Below, piece after piece: positions 9,402-20,290 of a stretch of DNA of 64,000 nt. A program made the position numbers and the translations under genes. The DNA comes from Caulobacter sp. FWC26 (GTDB lineage: Bacteria > Pseudomonadota > Alphaproteobacteria > Caulobacterales > Caulobacteraceae). The notes beneath the pieces were generated by a model that saw only the letters and a list, made by a program, of their open reading frames with translations, was not told the DNA's origin and did no database searches. The stretch lies in NCBI RefSeq assembly GCF_002742645.2, contig NZ_CP033873.1, positions 234,223 to 298,222 of the forward strand, read 5' to 3'. How positions within the stretch are numbered: the first letter of the stretch is position 1; the number at the start of each line of letters is the position of its first letter.

Positions 9402-9839
9402 ATGAAAATCCGCCTCGCCGCCGTTCTGCTGTTGCTCGCCTTGCCCAGCGCCGCGCTGGCGGCTGGCGACATCCTGCTCTATCGCGACCCTGGATGTGGT
9501 TGCTGCGAGGCCTGGGCCCAGGCCGTCCGTGCGAAACTGGACAGAAAGGTCATCGTCAGGGATCAGGTCGCCCGCGTGCGCCTGCAGCGCCAATCCGGCC
9601 TGCCGCCGGCGCTTTCCTCCTGCCACACCGCGATCATCGACGGTTTCGTTATCGAAGGTCATGTGCCGGTCGCCGAGGTGAAGCGTCTCCTGGCCGCCCG
9701 GCCGGCTGGCGTGAAGGGGCTCGCCGTCGGCGGCATGCCGATCGGCTCGGAGGGCATGGCGGCGCCGAGCGGGGCGCGGCAACACTACGATGTCGTGGCC
9801 TTCGGGCCGGCCGGCGCGCGGGTTTTCGCCCGCTACTGA
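9402..9839 (+). CDS. DUF411 periplasmic metal-binding protein (CopG-like)
   Basis: 145 residues with a signal peptide (1-21, ending LAA). The family motif is DPGCGCCEAW, a CxCC metal or redox site, followed by a conserved SSCHTAIIDGFVIEGHVP segment, then GLAVGGMPIGSEGM and a Tyr/Phe-rich end. These mark the DUF411 family, which accompanies copper- and silver-resistance operons and has been proposed to exchange copper redox states. An AAGGAG RBS is at 9389-9394. It is the last gene of the copAB operon and converges with the fixLJ block 34 bases away. Confidence 0.88.
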   Translation: MKIRLAAVLLLLALPSAALAAGDILLYRDPGCGCCEAWAQAVRAKLDRKVIVRDQVARVRLQRQSGLPPALSSCHTAIIDGFVIEGHVPVAEVKRLLAARPAGVKGLAVGGMPIGSEGMAAPSGARQHYDVVAFGPAGARVFARY

Positions 9840-9873
9840 CCTCCAACGGTCAGGGCCATGGGCTGGCGTCGGG

Positions 9874-10281
9874 TCAATGCGCGTCGCGCGACATCCCCGA
9901 CTGCCGACGCAAGGCTTCGAGCACCGCCCGGCCGATCACCGGCTTGGGGATCACCTGATCGAAGCCGGCCGCGCGCGCGCGTTGCTCGAGATCCTCGTCG
10001 TAGAAGCCGGAGATCAGGATGGCGCCGCCGCGCCAGCCCTGGCGCCGGAGATGATCCAGGAGCGTCAGGCCGTCGAAGTCGGGCATCCGGTAGTCGAGGA
10101 TCACGCAATCGGCTTCCCTGGCGCGCGGGTCGGCCAAGAGGGCGCTGCCGGTGGTGTAGCCGCTCACCGCGTAGCCGCGGGCTCGAAGCAAGAGCAGCAG
10201 GCCGCGTCGCACGCCCGGATCATCGTCGGAGACCAGAACCGTATAGCGGCGATCGCGCGGCGAGGGACTGACCGATAACAT
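9874..10281 (-). CDS. single-domain response regulator, possibly FixT-like
   Basis: 135 residues made only of a receiver domain. Acidic pocket residues are at 19-21 (SDDDPG), the phospho-acceptor is Asp63 (VILDYRMPDFDG), the conserved switch position is Ser91 (LISG), and the invariant Lys113 is in IPKP. There is no DNA-binding or enzymatic output domain. It lies 79 bases behind fixJ on the same strand. In Caulobacter the single-domain receiver FixT inhibits the kinase FixL, so a feedback role on the FixL encoded next door is the leading idea (inference). The alternative is a phosphate sink. Confidence 0.82.
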   Translation of the reverse strand: MLSVSPSPRDRRYTVLVSDDDPGVRRGLLLLLRARGYAVSGYTTGSALLADPRAREADCVILDYRMPDFDGLTLLDHLRRQGWRGGAILISGFYDEDLEQRARAAGFDQVIPKPVIGRAVLEALRRQSGMSRDAH

Positions 10282-10360
10282 CGCGCGATCAAAACACCCG
10301 GTTGAAGCCCGCCAAACCTCGCACGTCGGCCGTCTCCAGGTCGCTACGTAAACCTCGCAG

Positions 10361-10984
10361 TCACTTGGGTTTGCGGCCCATCCCGGCGGCGAAGGCGATC
10401 CTAAGCGCCTCGGACAGGTTGCGCACGTCCAGCTTGACCATCAGGCTAGCGCGGTGCACCTCCACGGTGCGCGACGAGCATCCAAGGTCATAGGCGATGG
10501 TCTTGTTGGGATAGCCCTGGGCCAAACCCTCCAGCACTTCGCGTTCCCGAGGCGTGAGGGCGGCGATGCGCACATGCGCGTCGGCGGCCTCGATCGCGCG
10601 GATGTCGGCGTCGGCGATGCGCGCGAACGCCCGCTCGACCGCGCGCAACAGCGCGGCCTTTTCGAAGGGCTTTTCCAGGAAGTCGACGGCGCCGGCCTTC
10701 ATGGCCTGCACGGCGACCGACACGTCGCCATGACCCGTCAGCACGATCACCGGCATGTGGATGCCGCGCTCGGCCATGGCTGTCTGCACCTCAAGGCCGT
10801 CCATCGCCGGCATGCGCACGTCGAGAATGACGCACCCCTGGGTCGTGGGCCGGGCCCGGGCCAGAAATTCGACACCCGAGGCGTAGGTCTCAACGCCAAG
10901 GCCGACCGCCTTCAACGCAAACCCGGCCGCGCGCCGGATGGCCTCTTCGTCGTCAACGAGGTGAATGACCCGCTTATCCGTCAT
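10361..10984 (-). CDS. fixJ: FixJ-family two-component response regulator
   Basis: 207 residues. The N-terminal receiver (about 5-120) has DDEE at 11-14, phospho-Asp55 in CVILDVRMP, LTGHGD and the Lys of FLEKPF. The C-terminal LuxR-type helix-turn-helix (about 140-200) has LTPREREVLEGLAQGYPNK and the recognition region SSRTVEVHRASLMVKL. This is the FixJ order and length. The start overlaps the stop of the adjacent sensor kinase by 11 bases, so kinase and regulator are coupled. In related bacteria FixJ-P activates fixK and microaerobic genes. No fixK gene is in the window. Confidence 0.92.
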   Translation of the reverse strand: MTDKRVIHLVDDEEAIRRAAGFALKAVGLGVETYASGVEFLARARPTTQGCVILDVRMPAMDGLEVQTAMAERGIHMPVIVLTGHGDVSVAVQAMKAGAVDFLEKPFEKAALLRAVERAFARIADADIRAIEAADAHVRIAALTPREREVLEGLAQGYPNKTIAYDLGCSSRTVEVHRASLMVKLDVRNLSEALRIAFAAGMGRKPK

Positions 10985-12509
10985 AGTCCTCCTCCCCCGC
11001 CGCGTGGATCAAGGTGAAATGAAACCGGGCCCCGCCCAGCGCGGGCCGCTCCAACCAGATTCGCCCGCCGTGCGCTTCGATGATGGTCCGGCAGATCGAG
11101 AGCCCCAGACCCATGCCGTCGGCCTTGGTCGAGACGAACGCCGTGAAGAGCTGCTCGCCGATGTCCTCGGCGATGCCCGGCCCGCTATCCTCGACGGTGA
11201 CCTCGATTAGGTCGTCGTCACGCAGGCTCGTCGCGATCCTGAGGTCGCGGATCGGCGAGTCCGCCATCGCCTCGATGGCGTTGCGCATCAGGTTGACCAG
11301 GACCTGTTGGATCTGCACCCGATCGACGAGGACGGGCGTGGCCGCCGGATCGAAGTCGAAGAAGCTGCGCACCCCCCGCTCGCGCGCGCCGACGAGCGCC
11401 AGCTGGCTAGCGTCGCCGACCACATGCGCCAGGTCGTGCAGGCTTTTCTCGACCTCGCCGCGCGCCACGAAGTCGCGCAGCCGGCGCACGATATGGCCGG
11501 CGCGCAGGGTCTCCTGCGCGGCCTCGTCCATCACCGAGCGCAAAGTGGCGAAGGGCTCGCCGGGTTCGGCCTCCAGCATGTCGCGGATGGTCTCCAGATA
11601 GAGCGAGACCGCCGCGAGGGGCTGGTTGAGTTCATGCGCCAGGGTCGAGGCCATGGTGCCCATGGCGCTCAGGCGGGAGACATGGACCAGTTCGGCCTGA
11701 AGCTCCTTCAGCTTCAGTTCGTCCCGCTCCTTGGCGGTGAGATCGCGGATGAAGCCGGTGAACAGCCGCTGGCCGTCCTCGCCGGCCTCGCCGACCGAGA
11801 GCTTCATCGGGAAAGTCGACCCGTCGCGGCGTAGGCCTACCACGACGCGGCCGACGCCAATGATCCGGCGCTCGCGGGTCTGCAGGTAGTGGGCGATGTA
11901 TTCATCGTGCCGGCCACGGTCCGGCTCCGGCATCAGGCACGCGACATTGCTCCCGATCAGCTCGGCCTCGCGATAGCCGAACAGGCGCTCGGCCGCCGCG
12001 CTGAACGAGGTGATGGCGCCGGCCTCGTCGATGATGATCATCGCGTCCGGCACCGTCGCCAGGATCGATTGCAAATGCTGCTCGCGCGTTTCGATGGAGG
12101 CGCGCACCGCGGCCTCGTCGGTGATGTCGCGGGCGATGCAGGCGAAGCCGCGATGCGCGCCCGCGTCGAACAGCGGCGTGACGGTCAGGCGGGCGAGGTA
12201 TTCAGCGCCGTTTTCGCAGACCCGCCAGGCCTCGCGCTCCAGCACGCCGTCGCGCAAGGCCGCGGCGAGATCCGCCCGGGGACGCCCGGCGTGGATCTCA
12301 TCGGGCGGATAGAAGACATCGTGCTGCTGGCCGACGACGTGATCGGCTGACCAGCATTCGATCCGTTCGCCGCCGATATTGTAGCTCAGGACCCGTCCCG
12401 AGGCGGCAAGCAGCGTCAGGACATAGCCGCCGGCCTGGCGCAGAAACAGCCGCGCAAGCTGCTCGACGGCGGCCACGCCCGCCTCGGGGCCTTGATCCTG
12501 GTCGCGCAT
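10974..12509 (-). CDS. fixL: FixL-type haem-PAS oxygen-sensing histidine kinase
   Basis: 511 residues with two PAS domains (about 20-130 and 145-260), then a HisKA/HATPase kinase. The second PAS has the FixL haem-pocket sequence: the proximal His is His201 in RHDEYI, and 20 residues later comes the Arg of GVGRVVVG (Arg221), matching His200 and Arg220 of Bradyrhizobium FixL. The phospho-acceptor is His292 in AHELNQPL. ATP-binding N, G1 and G2 boxes follow (NLMRNAIEAM, DSGPGIAEDIG, GMGLGLSICR). There are no membrane helices, so this is a soluble FixL. It should autophosphorylate when oxygen leaves the haem and pass phosphate to the FixJ encoded downstream. Confidence 0.92.
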   Translation of the reverse strand: MRDQDQGPEAGVAAVEQLARLFLRQAGGYVLTLLAASGRVLSYNIGGERIECWSADHVVGQQHDVFYPPDEIHAGRPRADLAAALRDGVLEREAWRVCENGAEYLARLTVTPLFDAGAHRGFACIARDITDEAAVRASIETREQHLQSILATVPDAMIIIDEAGAITSFSAAAERLFGYREAELIGSNVACLMPEPDRGRHDEYIAHYLQTRERRIIGVGRVVVGLRRDGSTFPMKLSVGEAGEDGQRLFTGFIRDLTAKERDELKLKELQAELVHVSRLSAMGTMASTLAHELNQPLAAVSLYLETIRDMLEAEPGEPFATLRSVMDEAAQETLRAGHIVRRLRDFVARGEVEKSLHDLAHVVGDASQLALVGARERGVRSFFDFDPAATPVLVDRVQIQQVLVNLMRNAIEAMADSPIRDLRIATSLRDDDLIEVTVEDSGPGIAEDIGEQLFTAFVSTKADGMGLGLSICRTIIEAHGGRIWLERPALGGARFHFTLIHAAGEEDYDG

Positions 12510-12896
12510 GCCGCCGGCTCAGGCCAGATCCGCGGCGCGCAGGCGCGGCGATGCGGCGCGAGCGCGAGCTTGGCGACACCCCGCGGGGCCGGACCGGCAG
12601 GCCGCCCGACAACGCCGCGCGCCAGCCTTCAGCCCCCACGCGCGCGGGTCCGATAGTGCATCCATGGGTCACGGTCTCGCTTGTATCCGCGGGGTCCTAT
12701 CGCGTTTACGCGCGGGCCGGCCGGTCCCCTCAGAATTTCAGCGCAAAGTGCGGCCGCGCCGTTGCTTGGCGCCCGCGCGGCTTGTCGAACGCCTCGCGGC
12801 CTGTTGCCCTCTCCAGCCGCGGGTCTGAGGAGAGTACGTATTGACCCCGGCACGATCTCAGACCCTACAAGGGCTGCTGGCGAAAGGAACGCGCGG
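12510..12896 (-). other. divergent intergenic region between fixL and the Cu-ATPase gene
   Basis: A 387-base GC-rich spacer that must hold the promoters of both divergent units. No convincing FNR/FixK box (TTGAT-N4-ATCAA) was found. The one clear structure is the inverted repeat at 12821-12865, listed separately. Confidence 0.6.
12821..12865 (+). promoter_or_regulatory. 9-bp inverted repeat upstream of the copper ATPase
   Basis: GGGTCTGAG (12821-12829) and its exact complement CTCAGACCC (12857-12865) flank a 27-base spacer that contains TACGTATTGACC. It sits 32 bases before the ATPase start codon, with AAAGGA as RBS in between. It could be an operator or an mRNA leader stem; which one cannot be told from sequence. 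Confidence 0.4.
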
Positions 12897-15233
<2,337 letters not shown>

Positions 15234-15293
15234 GCATGCGCGCTCGTCCCGAAGCCGCCGCCCAAACCGCTCGCCGCCCCTAGGAGCCCGCCA

Positions 15294-17060
15294 ATGCATT
15301 ACAGCCGCGGAAATTATGAAGCGTTCGTCCGTCCCCGCAAGCCGGAGCGGGCCGACAGGGCGACGGCCTGGTTCGTCGGCGCGGGCCTCGCCGGCCTGGC
15401 GGGCGCGGCCTTCCTCATCAGGGACGGCGGCGTCGCGGGCGAGCGCATCACGCTTCTCGAGGAGTTGGAGCTTCCCGGCGGCGCCCTTGATGGCCTGGAC
15501 GTGGCGGAAAAGGGGTTCGTCATCCGCGGCGGGCGCGAGATGGAGGCGCATTTCGAGTGCCTCTGGGATCTCTACCGCTCGATCCCCTCGCTCGAGATCG
15601 AAGACGCCAGCGTCCTCGACGAATTCTACCGGCTCAACAAGGACGATCCGAACGTCTCGCTGCAGCGGGTCACGCAGAGCCGCGGGCAGGATGTGCCCGA
15701 CAAGGCGCTGCTGACGCTGAACGACAAGGCCCAACGAGAGCTCCTCTCCGTCTTCCTGGCGACCCGCGAAGAGATGGAGAACAAGCGGATCAACGAGGTG
15801 TTCGGCCCCGATTTCCTGAAGAGTAATTTCTGGCTGTTCTGGCGTACGATGTTCGCGTTCGAGGAGTGGCATTCGGCCCTGGAGATGAAACTCTATCTCC
15901 ACCGCTTCATCCACCACATCGGCCAGCTCGCCGACTTCTCGTCGCTCAAGTTCAACCGGTACAATCAGTACGAGTCGATGGTCCTGCCGCTGGTCAAGTG
16001 GCTGCAGGATCAGGGCGTCCGGTTCCGCTACGGCGTTCAGGTCACCGACATCGATTTCGCGATCGACGCCGAACGCAAGCAGGCGACGCGGATCGGCTGG
16101 ATCGAGAAGGGCGCCGAGGGCGGCGTCGATCTTGGCCCCGACGATCTGGTGTTCATCACCATCGGGTCGCTGACCGAAAATTCCGACAGCGGCGACCATC
16201 AGACCCCGGCCAAGCTGAATCAAGGCCCGGCGCCCGCCTGGGACCTGTGGCGGCGCATCGCGGCCAAGGACCCGGCCTTCGGACGTCCCGACGTGTTCGG
16301 GGCCCATATTGCGCAGACCAAATGGGCGTCGGCGACCATCACCACGCTCGACGCGCGTATTCCGCAGTACATCCGCAAGATCGCCAAGCGCGATCCGTTC
16401 AGCGGCAAGGTGGTCACCGCCGGCATCGTCACGGCCAAGGATTCGAGCTGGCTGCTGAGTTGGACGGTCAGCCGCCAGCCCCATTTCAAGAAGCAGCCGA
16501 AGGACCAGCTCGTGGCCTGGTTCTACGCCCTGTTCGTCGATCGGCCCGGCGACTATGTGAAAAAGCCGATGCAGGCCTGCACTGGCGAGGAGATCACCCA
16601 GGAATGGCTCTATCACCTCGGCGTCCCGGTCGAGGATATCGCCGATCTCGCGGCGAGCGGCGCCAGGACCGTGCCGGTGATGATGCCCTATATCACCGCC
16701 TTCTTCATGCCCCGCCAGGCCGGAGACCGGCCGGACGTGGTCCCGGCGGGGGCCGTCAATTTCGCCTTCATCGGCCAGTTCGCCGAGTCCAAGCAGCGCG
16801 ACTGCATCTTCACCACGGAGTATTCGGTCCGCACGCCGATGGAGGCGGTCTACACGCTGCTCGATGTCGAGCGCGGCGTGCCCGAAGTGTTCAACTCGAC
16901 CTATGACATTCGCACTCTGCTCGCCGCCGTCGCGCCGCTGCGGGATGGCGAGGGCATCGAGATCCCCGGCCCCGCCATCCTGCGCAAGCTGCTGCTGAAG
17001 ACGCTGGAAGGCACCGAGATCGCCAAGCTGGTCGAGCGGTTTCATCTGATCGCGGACTAG
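15294..17060 (+). CDS. ohyA: oleate hydratase (fatty acid double-bond hydratase)
   Basis: 588 residues, full length for the family. Adds water to the cis-9 double bond of oleate to give 10-hydroxystearate, using bound FAD. Visible features are the N-terminal nucleotide-binding loop (FVGAGLAGLAGAAFL, about residues 27-41), the conserved GGREMEAHFECLWDLY segment (about 78-93), NFWLFWRTMFAFEEWHSALEMK and the C-terminal SVRTPMEAVYTLL region of FAD-dependent hydratases. It stands 60 bases after the ATPase gene and converges with a FixJ-type regulator. Oleate hydratases are often linked to membrane-lipid stress, so a role in lipid adaptation under metal or low-oxygen stress is possible (inference). 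Confidence 0.92.
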   Translation: MHYSRGNYEAFVRPRKPERADRATAWFVGAGLAGLAGAAFLIRDGGVAGERITLLEELELPGGALDGLDVAEKGFVIRGGREMEAHFECLWDLYRSIPSLEIEDASVLDEFYRLNKDDPNVSLQRVTQSRGQDVPDKALLTLNDKAQRELLSVFLATREEMENKRINEVFGPDFLKSNFWLFWRTMFAFEEWHSALEMKLYLHRFIHHIGQLADFSSLKFNRYNQYESMVLPLVKWLQDQGVRFRYGVQVTDIDFAIDAERKQATRIGWIEKGAEGGVDLGPDDLVFITIGSLTENSDSGDHQTPAKLNQGPAPAWDLWRRIAAKDPAFGRPDVFGAHIAQTKWASATITTLDARIPQYIRKIAKRDPFSGKVVTAGIVTAKDSSWLLSWTVSRQPHFKKQPKDQLVAWFYALFVDRPGDYVKKPMQACTGEEITQEWLYHLGVPVEDIADLAASGARTVPVMMPYITAFFMPRQAGDRPDVVPAGAVNFAFIGQFAESKQRDCIFTTEYSVRTPMEAVYTLLDVERGVPEVFNSTYDIRTLLAAVAPLRDGEGIEIPGPAILRKLLLKTLEGTEIAKLVERFHLIAD

Positions 17061-17091
17061 CGATCGCCGGGGCGGCCGCCGCGGCGAGCGT

Positions 17092-17718
17092 CTAGGCTCG
17101 CGGCGGCCGTCCCATCCCCGCTGCGAAGGCGATCCGCAGGGTCTGGGCCAAGGTCTGGACGCCGAGCTTGCGTGCCAGGCTCGCGCGACAGACCTCGACC
17201 GTGCGCGAGGAGATCCCGAGATCATAGGCGATGGCCTTGTTCGCGCGCCCCTGGGCGAGACCTTCGAGGACATCCCGCTCGCGCGGCGACAGAGCCTCGA
17301 CGCGGCCCTGCGCCTCGGCTTCCTCGGCCGCCCGGCCATCGGCCCGGTCGATGCGCGCGAAGCCGCGATGGAGCGCTTCGAGCAGCATGGCCTTTTCAAC
17401 AGGCTTGGCCAGGAAGTCGACGGCCCCGGCCCGCATCGCCCGGACCGCCAGGGCGACATCGCCATTGCCGGTCAGCACGACGACCGGCATGTCGACGCCG
17501 ATATCGGCCAGGGCGACCTGAACCTCAAGCCCGCCCAGGCCCGGCATCTGCATGTCCAGGATGACGCAGCCGATCTTGGCCTGCGTCGCGACGGCCACAA
17601 ACGCCGTCCCCGACGGATAGGTCTCGACGCTGAAGCCCGTGGCGCGGAGCATGAAGCCGACCGACCGCTGGATCGTCTCCTCGTCGTCGACGATATGAAC
17701 GACACGCTTGTCCCCCAT
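17092..17718 (-). CDS. second FixJ-family response regulator (orphan)
   Basis: 208 residues, close in sequence to the FixJ encoded at 10361-10984: receiver with VDDEE, phospho-Asp55 in CVILDMQMP, LTGNGD and a Lys in FLAKPVEK, then a LuxR-type HTH (LSPRERDVLEGLAQGRANK, SSRTVEVCRASLARKL). GAGGAGG precedes the ATG. No histidine kinase is next to it, so it may be served by the FixL in this window or by one elsewhere. It is 152 bases downstream of the phosphorylase/PRPP operon and in the same direction, so it could belong to that transcript. Confidence 0.88.
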   Translation of the reverse strand: MGDKRVVHIVDDEETIQRSVGFMLRATGFSVETYPSGTAFVAVATQAKIGCVILDMQMPGLGGLEVQVALADIGVDMPVVVLTGNGDVALAVRAMRAGAVDFLAKPVEKAMLLEALHRGFARIDRADGRAAEEAEAQGRVEALSPRERDVLEGLAQGRANKAIAYDLGISSRTVEVCRASLARKLGVQTLAQTLRIAFAAGMGRPPRA

Positions 17719-17870
17719 GGGCCTCCTCAGGCGAACTGAGCGGGCGCCAGGCTGCAGCGGCGAATGCGGCGCCGCTTCGCGGACGCCTTGTGCGGGTTGG
17801 ACCGGGGTCCAGGGTCAAGAGGCTTCGCCGTTCGCCTCCCGGCGGCTGGCCGAGGATTGGCGAACGCCGT

Positions 17871-18755
17871 TCACAGCAGGGCGCGCACGGCCTGGGCGAT
17901 CGCCGGCGTCATGTCGATGGCGTTCGACGCATGGGCGACCGTGTTGGTGCTGACGATGCGCGCGACGTGTTCGCCCAGGACCTGGGCGGCGTCGCCGGCG
18001 AACAGCGCATGCACCACGACGCAGTCCGGCGGCGCAAAACCCAGGGCCTTGAGCTGGCGGGCCGCGACGGCGAGCGTGCGGCCCGACGAGGCGATGTCGT
18101 CGACGAGCACGGCTTGGCGGCCCAGGAAGGCGCCGGCGTTGGGGATCGAGATGTCGACCTCACGATCCCCGGACCGCTGCTTTTGGCAGACCAGGAACGG
18201 CGCGTCGGCGCCGGCCGCCACCTGCGCCACCCACTGCTCGCTCTCCAGATCGGGCCCGACGATCACCGGTCGGGCGACGTTCCGCCTGATCCACGACGCC
18301 ATGAGCGGCGCGGCGTGAACGAGCTGGCTGGGGATTCGGTAGATCTCCGCCAGGGCGTGATGGCGGTGCAGGTGGGGATCGACGGTCACCAGCCAGTCGA
18401 GGTGGCGCGAGAGCACCGCCGCGAAAATACGCGACGTGACCGCCTCGCCCGGATGGAAACGGGTGTCCTGGCGCATGTAGGCCAGATAGGGCGCGATCAG
18501 GCCCACCCCGCGCGCGCCAAGCTCGCGCAGCGTGTCCGCCGCGAAGAGCAGCGGCGGCAATTTCGCGTCCGGACGCTCGAGGCCGCAGACCAGGATGACA
18601 TCGCGCTCGGTGACGTCGCTGTCGATCCGAAGGTAGGTCTCGCCATCTGGAAACTGGCGCTGCAGCAGGACCCCTGCCTCCGCGCCGAGCGCTGGGCCAA
18701 GGGCTTGGGCCAGGCGCTCGCCGCCGTCCAAGGCGAAGACGATCGGCGGCGTCAT
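17871..18755 (-). CDS. ribose-phosphate pyrophosphokinase (PRPP synthetase) homologue
   Basis: 294 residues. Transfers pyrophosphate from ATP to ribose 5-phosphate to give PRPP in the canonical enzyme. Visible are the early DGE segment (FPDGETYLRID), the ATP-binding RQD in YMRQDTRFHPGEAVTSR, the metal site DPHLHRHH, and the PRPP loop VLVDDIASSGRTL. The GE(A)VTSR form and short length resemble the compact archaeal-type enzymes more than the 310-320-residue housekeeping Prs. The start at 18755 overlaps the stop of the phosphorylase gene (ATGA); an earlier in-frame ATG would lie deep inside that gene. It is probably a second copy dedicated to the salvage operon. Confidence 0.88.
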   Translation of the reverse strand: MTPPIVFALDGGERLAQALGPALGAEAGVLLQRQFPDGETYLRIDSDVTERDVILVCGLERPDAKLPPLLFAADTLRELGARGVGLIAPYLAYMRQDTRFHPGEAVTSRIFAAVLSRHLDWLVTVDPHLHRHHALAEIYRIPSQLVHAAPLMASWIRRNVARPVIVGPDLESEQWVAQVAAGADAPFLVCQKQRSGDREVDISIPNAGAFLGRQAVLVDDIASSGRTLAVAARQLKALGFAPPDCVVVHALFAGDAAQVLGEHVARIVSTNTVAHASNAIDMTPAIAQAVRALL

Positions 18756-20290
18756 GGCGCCGCGATCGCGAAGATCGCCCCGTCGCTCAAGGCGAAGGCG
18801 GCCGCATAGTCCAGTTCGCCGGGGCTCTCGGCGTGAAGGGTGCACAAGGGCGACCCCGCGACGATCGACTGGCCGAGCCGGGCGTGGACCGCCACCCCGG
18901 CCGCCTTGGCCATCGGCGCGCCCGCGAGCTTGGCGACGGTCGCGAGTTTGCGGTTGTCGATGCTGGCGATCCGGCCGCTGGAGGGCGCGGTCAGGTCTCG
19001 CTGGAAGCGGGCGACCGGCGGCGAGCGCATGCCGCCTTGGGCCTGGCAGATGCGCTTGAACTTGGCCCAGGCGCGGCCGCTCTCGAGGCTTTGCCGCGCG
19101 CGCGCGAGGCCAGCGCCAGGGGCCGCCACGCCCGCCAGCTCGAACAATCCCCCGGCCAGTTCACAGGCCCTATGGGCGAGATCCTCGACGCCGGGCTCGC
19201 CTTGAAGCACGGCCAGTATGTCCAGCGCCTCCAGCGCCGGCCCGATGCCGCGTCCGATCGGCTCAGCCCCAGGGCCATACATCACCCGCGTGCGCAGGCC
19301 GAAGGCGGCGGCCACCGAGGTGAGCGCCGCCTCGAGATCCCGCGCGGCCTCCAGGCTCCGCACCTTGGCGGTCGGTCCCACAGGAACGTCGATCACCAGG
19401 TGGGTCGCGCCGGCGGCGATCTTCTTGGACAGCACCGAGGCCACCAGCTGGCCGACCGCGTCGATGTCGAGCGCCCGCTCGACGCCAATGATCACGTCGT
19501 CGGCCGGGCTCAACCGAACCGCCCCGCCCCAGGCGATGCAGCCCCCCTCGCGCGCCACCACCCGGCGGATCGCGGCGATGTCGAGGTCGACGGGCGCCAG
19601 AACCTCCATGGTGTCGGCGGTGCCGGCCGGTGAGGTGATCGCGCGCGAGGAGGTCTTGGGCATGACCAGGCCTTCGGCCGCCATGATCGAGACGATGATC
19701 GGCGTGGTGCGGTTGCCCGGCAAGCCGCCGACGCTGTGCTTGTCGACGACGATCGGCCCAGGCCAGCTCAACTGCTCGCCGACCTCGACCATGGCCTTGG
19801 TCAGTCCGATCGTCTCGGCCTGATCGAGCGGCGCCGCCGAACAGGCGGTGACGAACGCCGAGAGGTGGACGTCGCTATAGCGATGCTCGGCGATATCCGC
19901 GACGATCGCCGAAAAGGCCGCCTGGCTCAGGCGCTCTCCATAGATCCGGCGGCGCACCGCCCGCAGCGAGGCCAACGGCGGAGCGTGGGCGACCTCCACG
20001 CGGTCGCCCGCCTTGACCCCGAGCCGGGCCCATGCGGTCTCGGAAAGGCCGATCTCGCCGGGGTCTGGCGTGTCGCCCGAGCTGTGCAACAAGGACACCA
20101 CCGCCTCGCGGCCGCCGGCGCGCAGGACGACCTGGGCGCGCGACCCCAGGCCCTCGGACCGGCAGACCGGGCAGTCGTGCCGCATCACCGCGATCATGTC
20201 GCCGCCAGCCGCGGTGAGCCCCATGCGACGCGCGCGCAGCGTGGCCGACGCCGGCCTCGCGTCGGCCTGCTCGTGCCTTGGGACGCTCAC
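18752..20290 (-). CDS. thymidine/AMP phosphorylase family enzyme
   Basis: 512 residues from a GTG that overlaps the stop of the MBL gene (GTGA). The length and sequence match the long 'putative thymidine phosphorylase' group that includes archaeal AMP phosphorylase, not the roughly 440-residue DeoA. The N-terminal 80-90 residues form an extra domain with a CPVC pair (RHDCPVCRSEG). The catalytic core has VDKHSVGGLPGNRTTPI (phosphate site) and PKTSSRAITSPAGTADTMEVL. The C-terminal domain is the pyrimidine-phosphorylase type (SGRIASIDNRKLATVAKLAGAP). AMP phosphorylases split NMP with phosphate to base and ribose 1,5-bisphosphate. Coupling to an RNA-hydrolase-like gene and a PRPP synthetase gene favours a nucleotide-recycling role (inference). 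Confidence 0.88.
   Translation of the reverse strand: MSVPRHEQADARPASATLRARRMGLTAAGGDMIAVMRHDCPVCRSEGLGSRAQVVLRAGGREAVVSLLHSSGDTPDPGEIGLSETAWARLGVKAGDRVEVAHAPPLASLRAVRRRIYGERLSQAAFSAIVADIAEHRYSDVHLSAFVTACSAAPLDQAETIGLTKAMVEVGEQLSWPGPIVVDKHSVGGLPGNRTTPIIVSIMAAEGLVMPKTSSRAITSPAGTADTMEVLAPVDLDIAAIRRVVAREGGCIAWGGAVRLSPADDVIIGVERALDIDAVGQLVASVLSKKIAAGATHLVIDVPVGPTAKVRSLEAARDLEAALTSVAAAFGLRTRVMYGPGAEPIGRGIGPALEALDILAVLQGEPGVEDLAHRACELAGGLFELAGVAAPGAGLARARQSLESGRAWAKFKRICQAQGGMRSPPVARFQRDLTAPSSGRIASIDNRKLATVAKLAGAPMAKAAGVAVHARLGQSIVAGSPLCTLHAESPGELDYAAAFALSDGAIFAIAAP

Noticed and set aside
12838..12862. FNR/FixK box before the Cu-ATPase gene
   Set aside because: TTGACC is present, but the other half-site (ATCAA) is absent at the required spacing.
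17072..17108. Bidirectional terminator between ohyA and the second fixJ
   Set aside because: A GC-rich stem can be drawn, but there is no T-run on either side and it overlaps the fixJ-type stop region, so it was not listed as a terminator.
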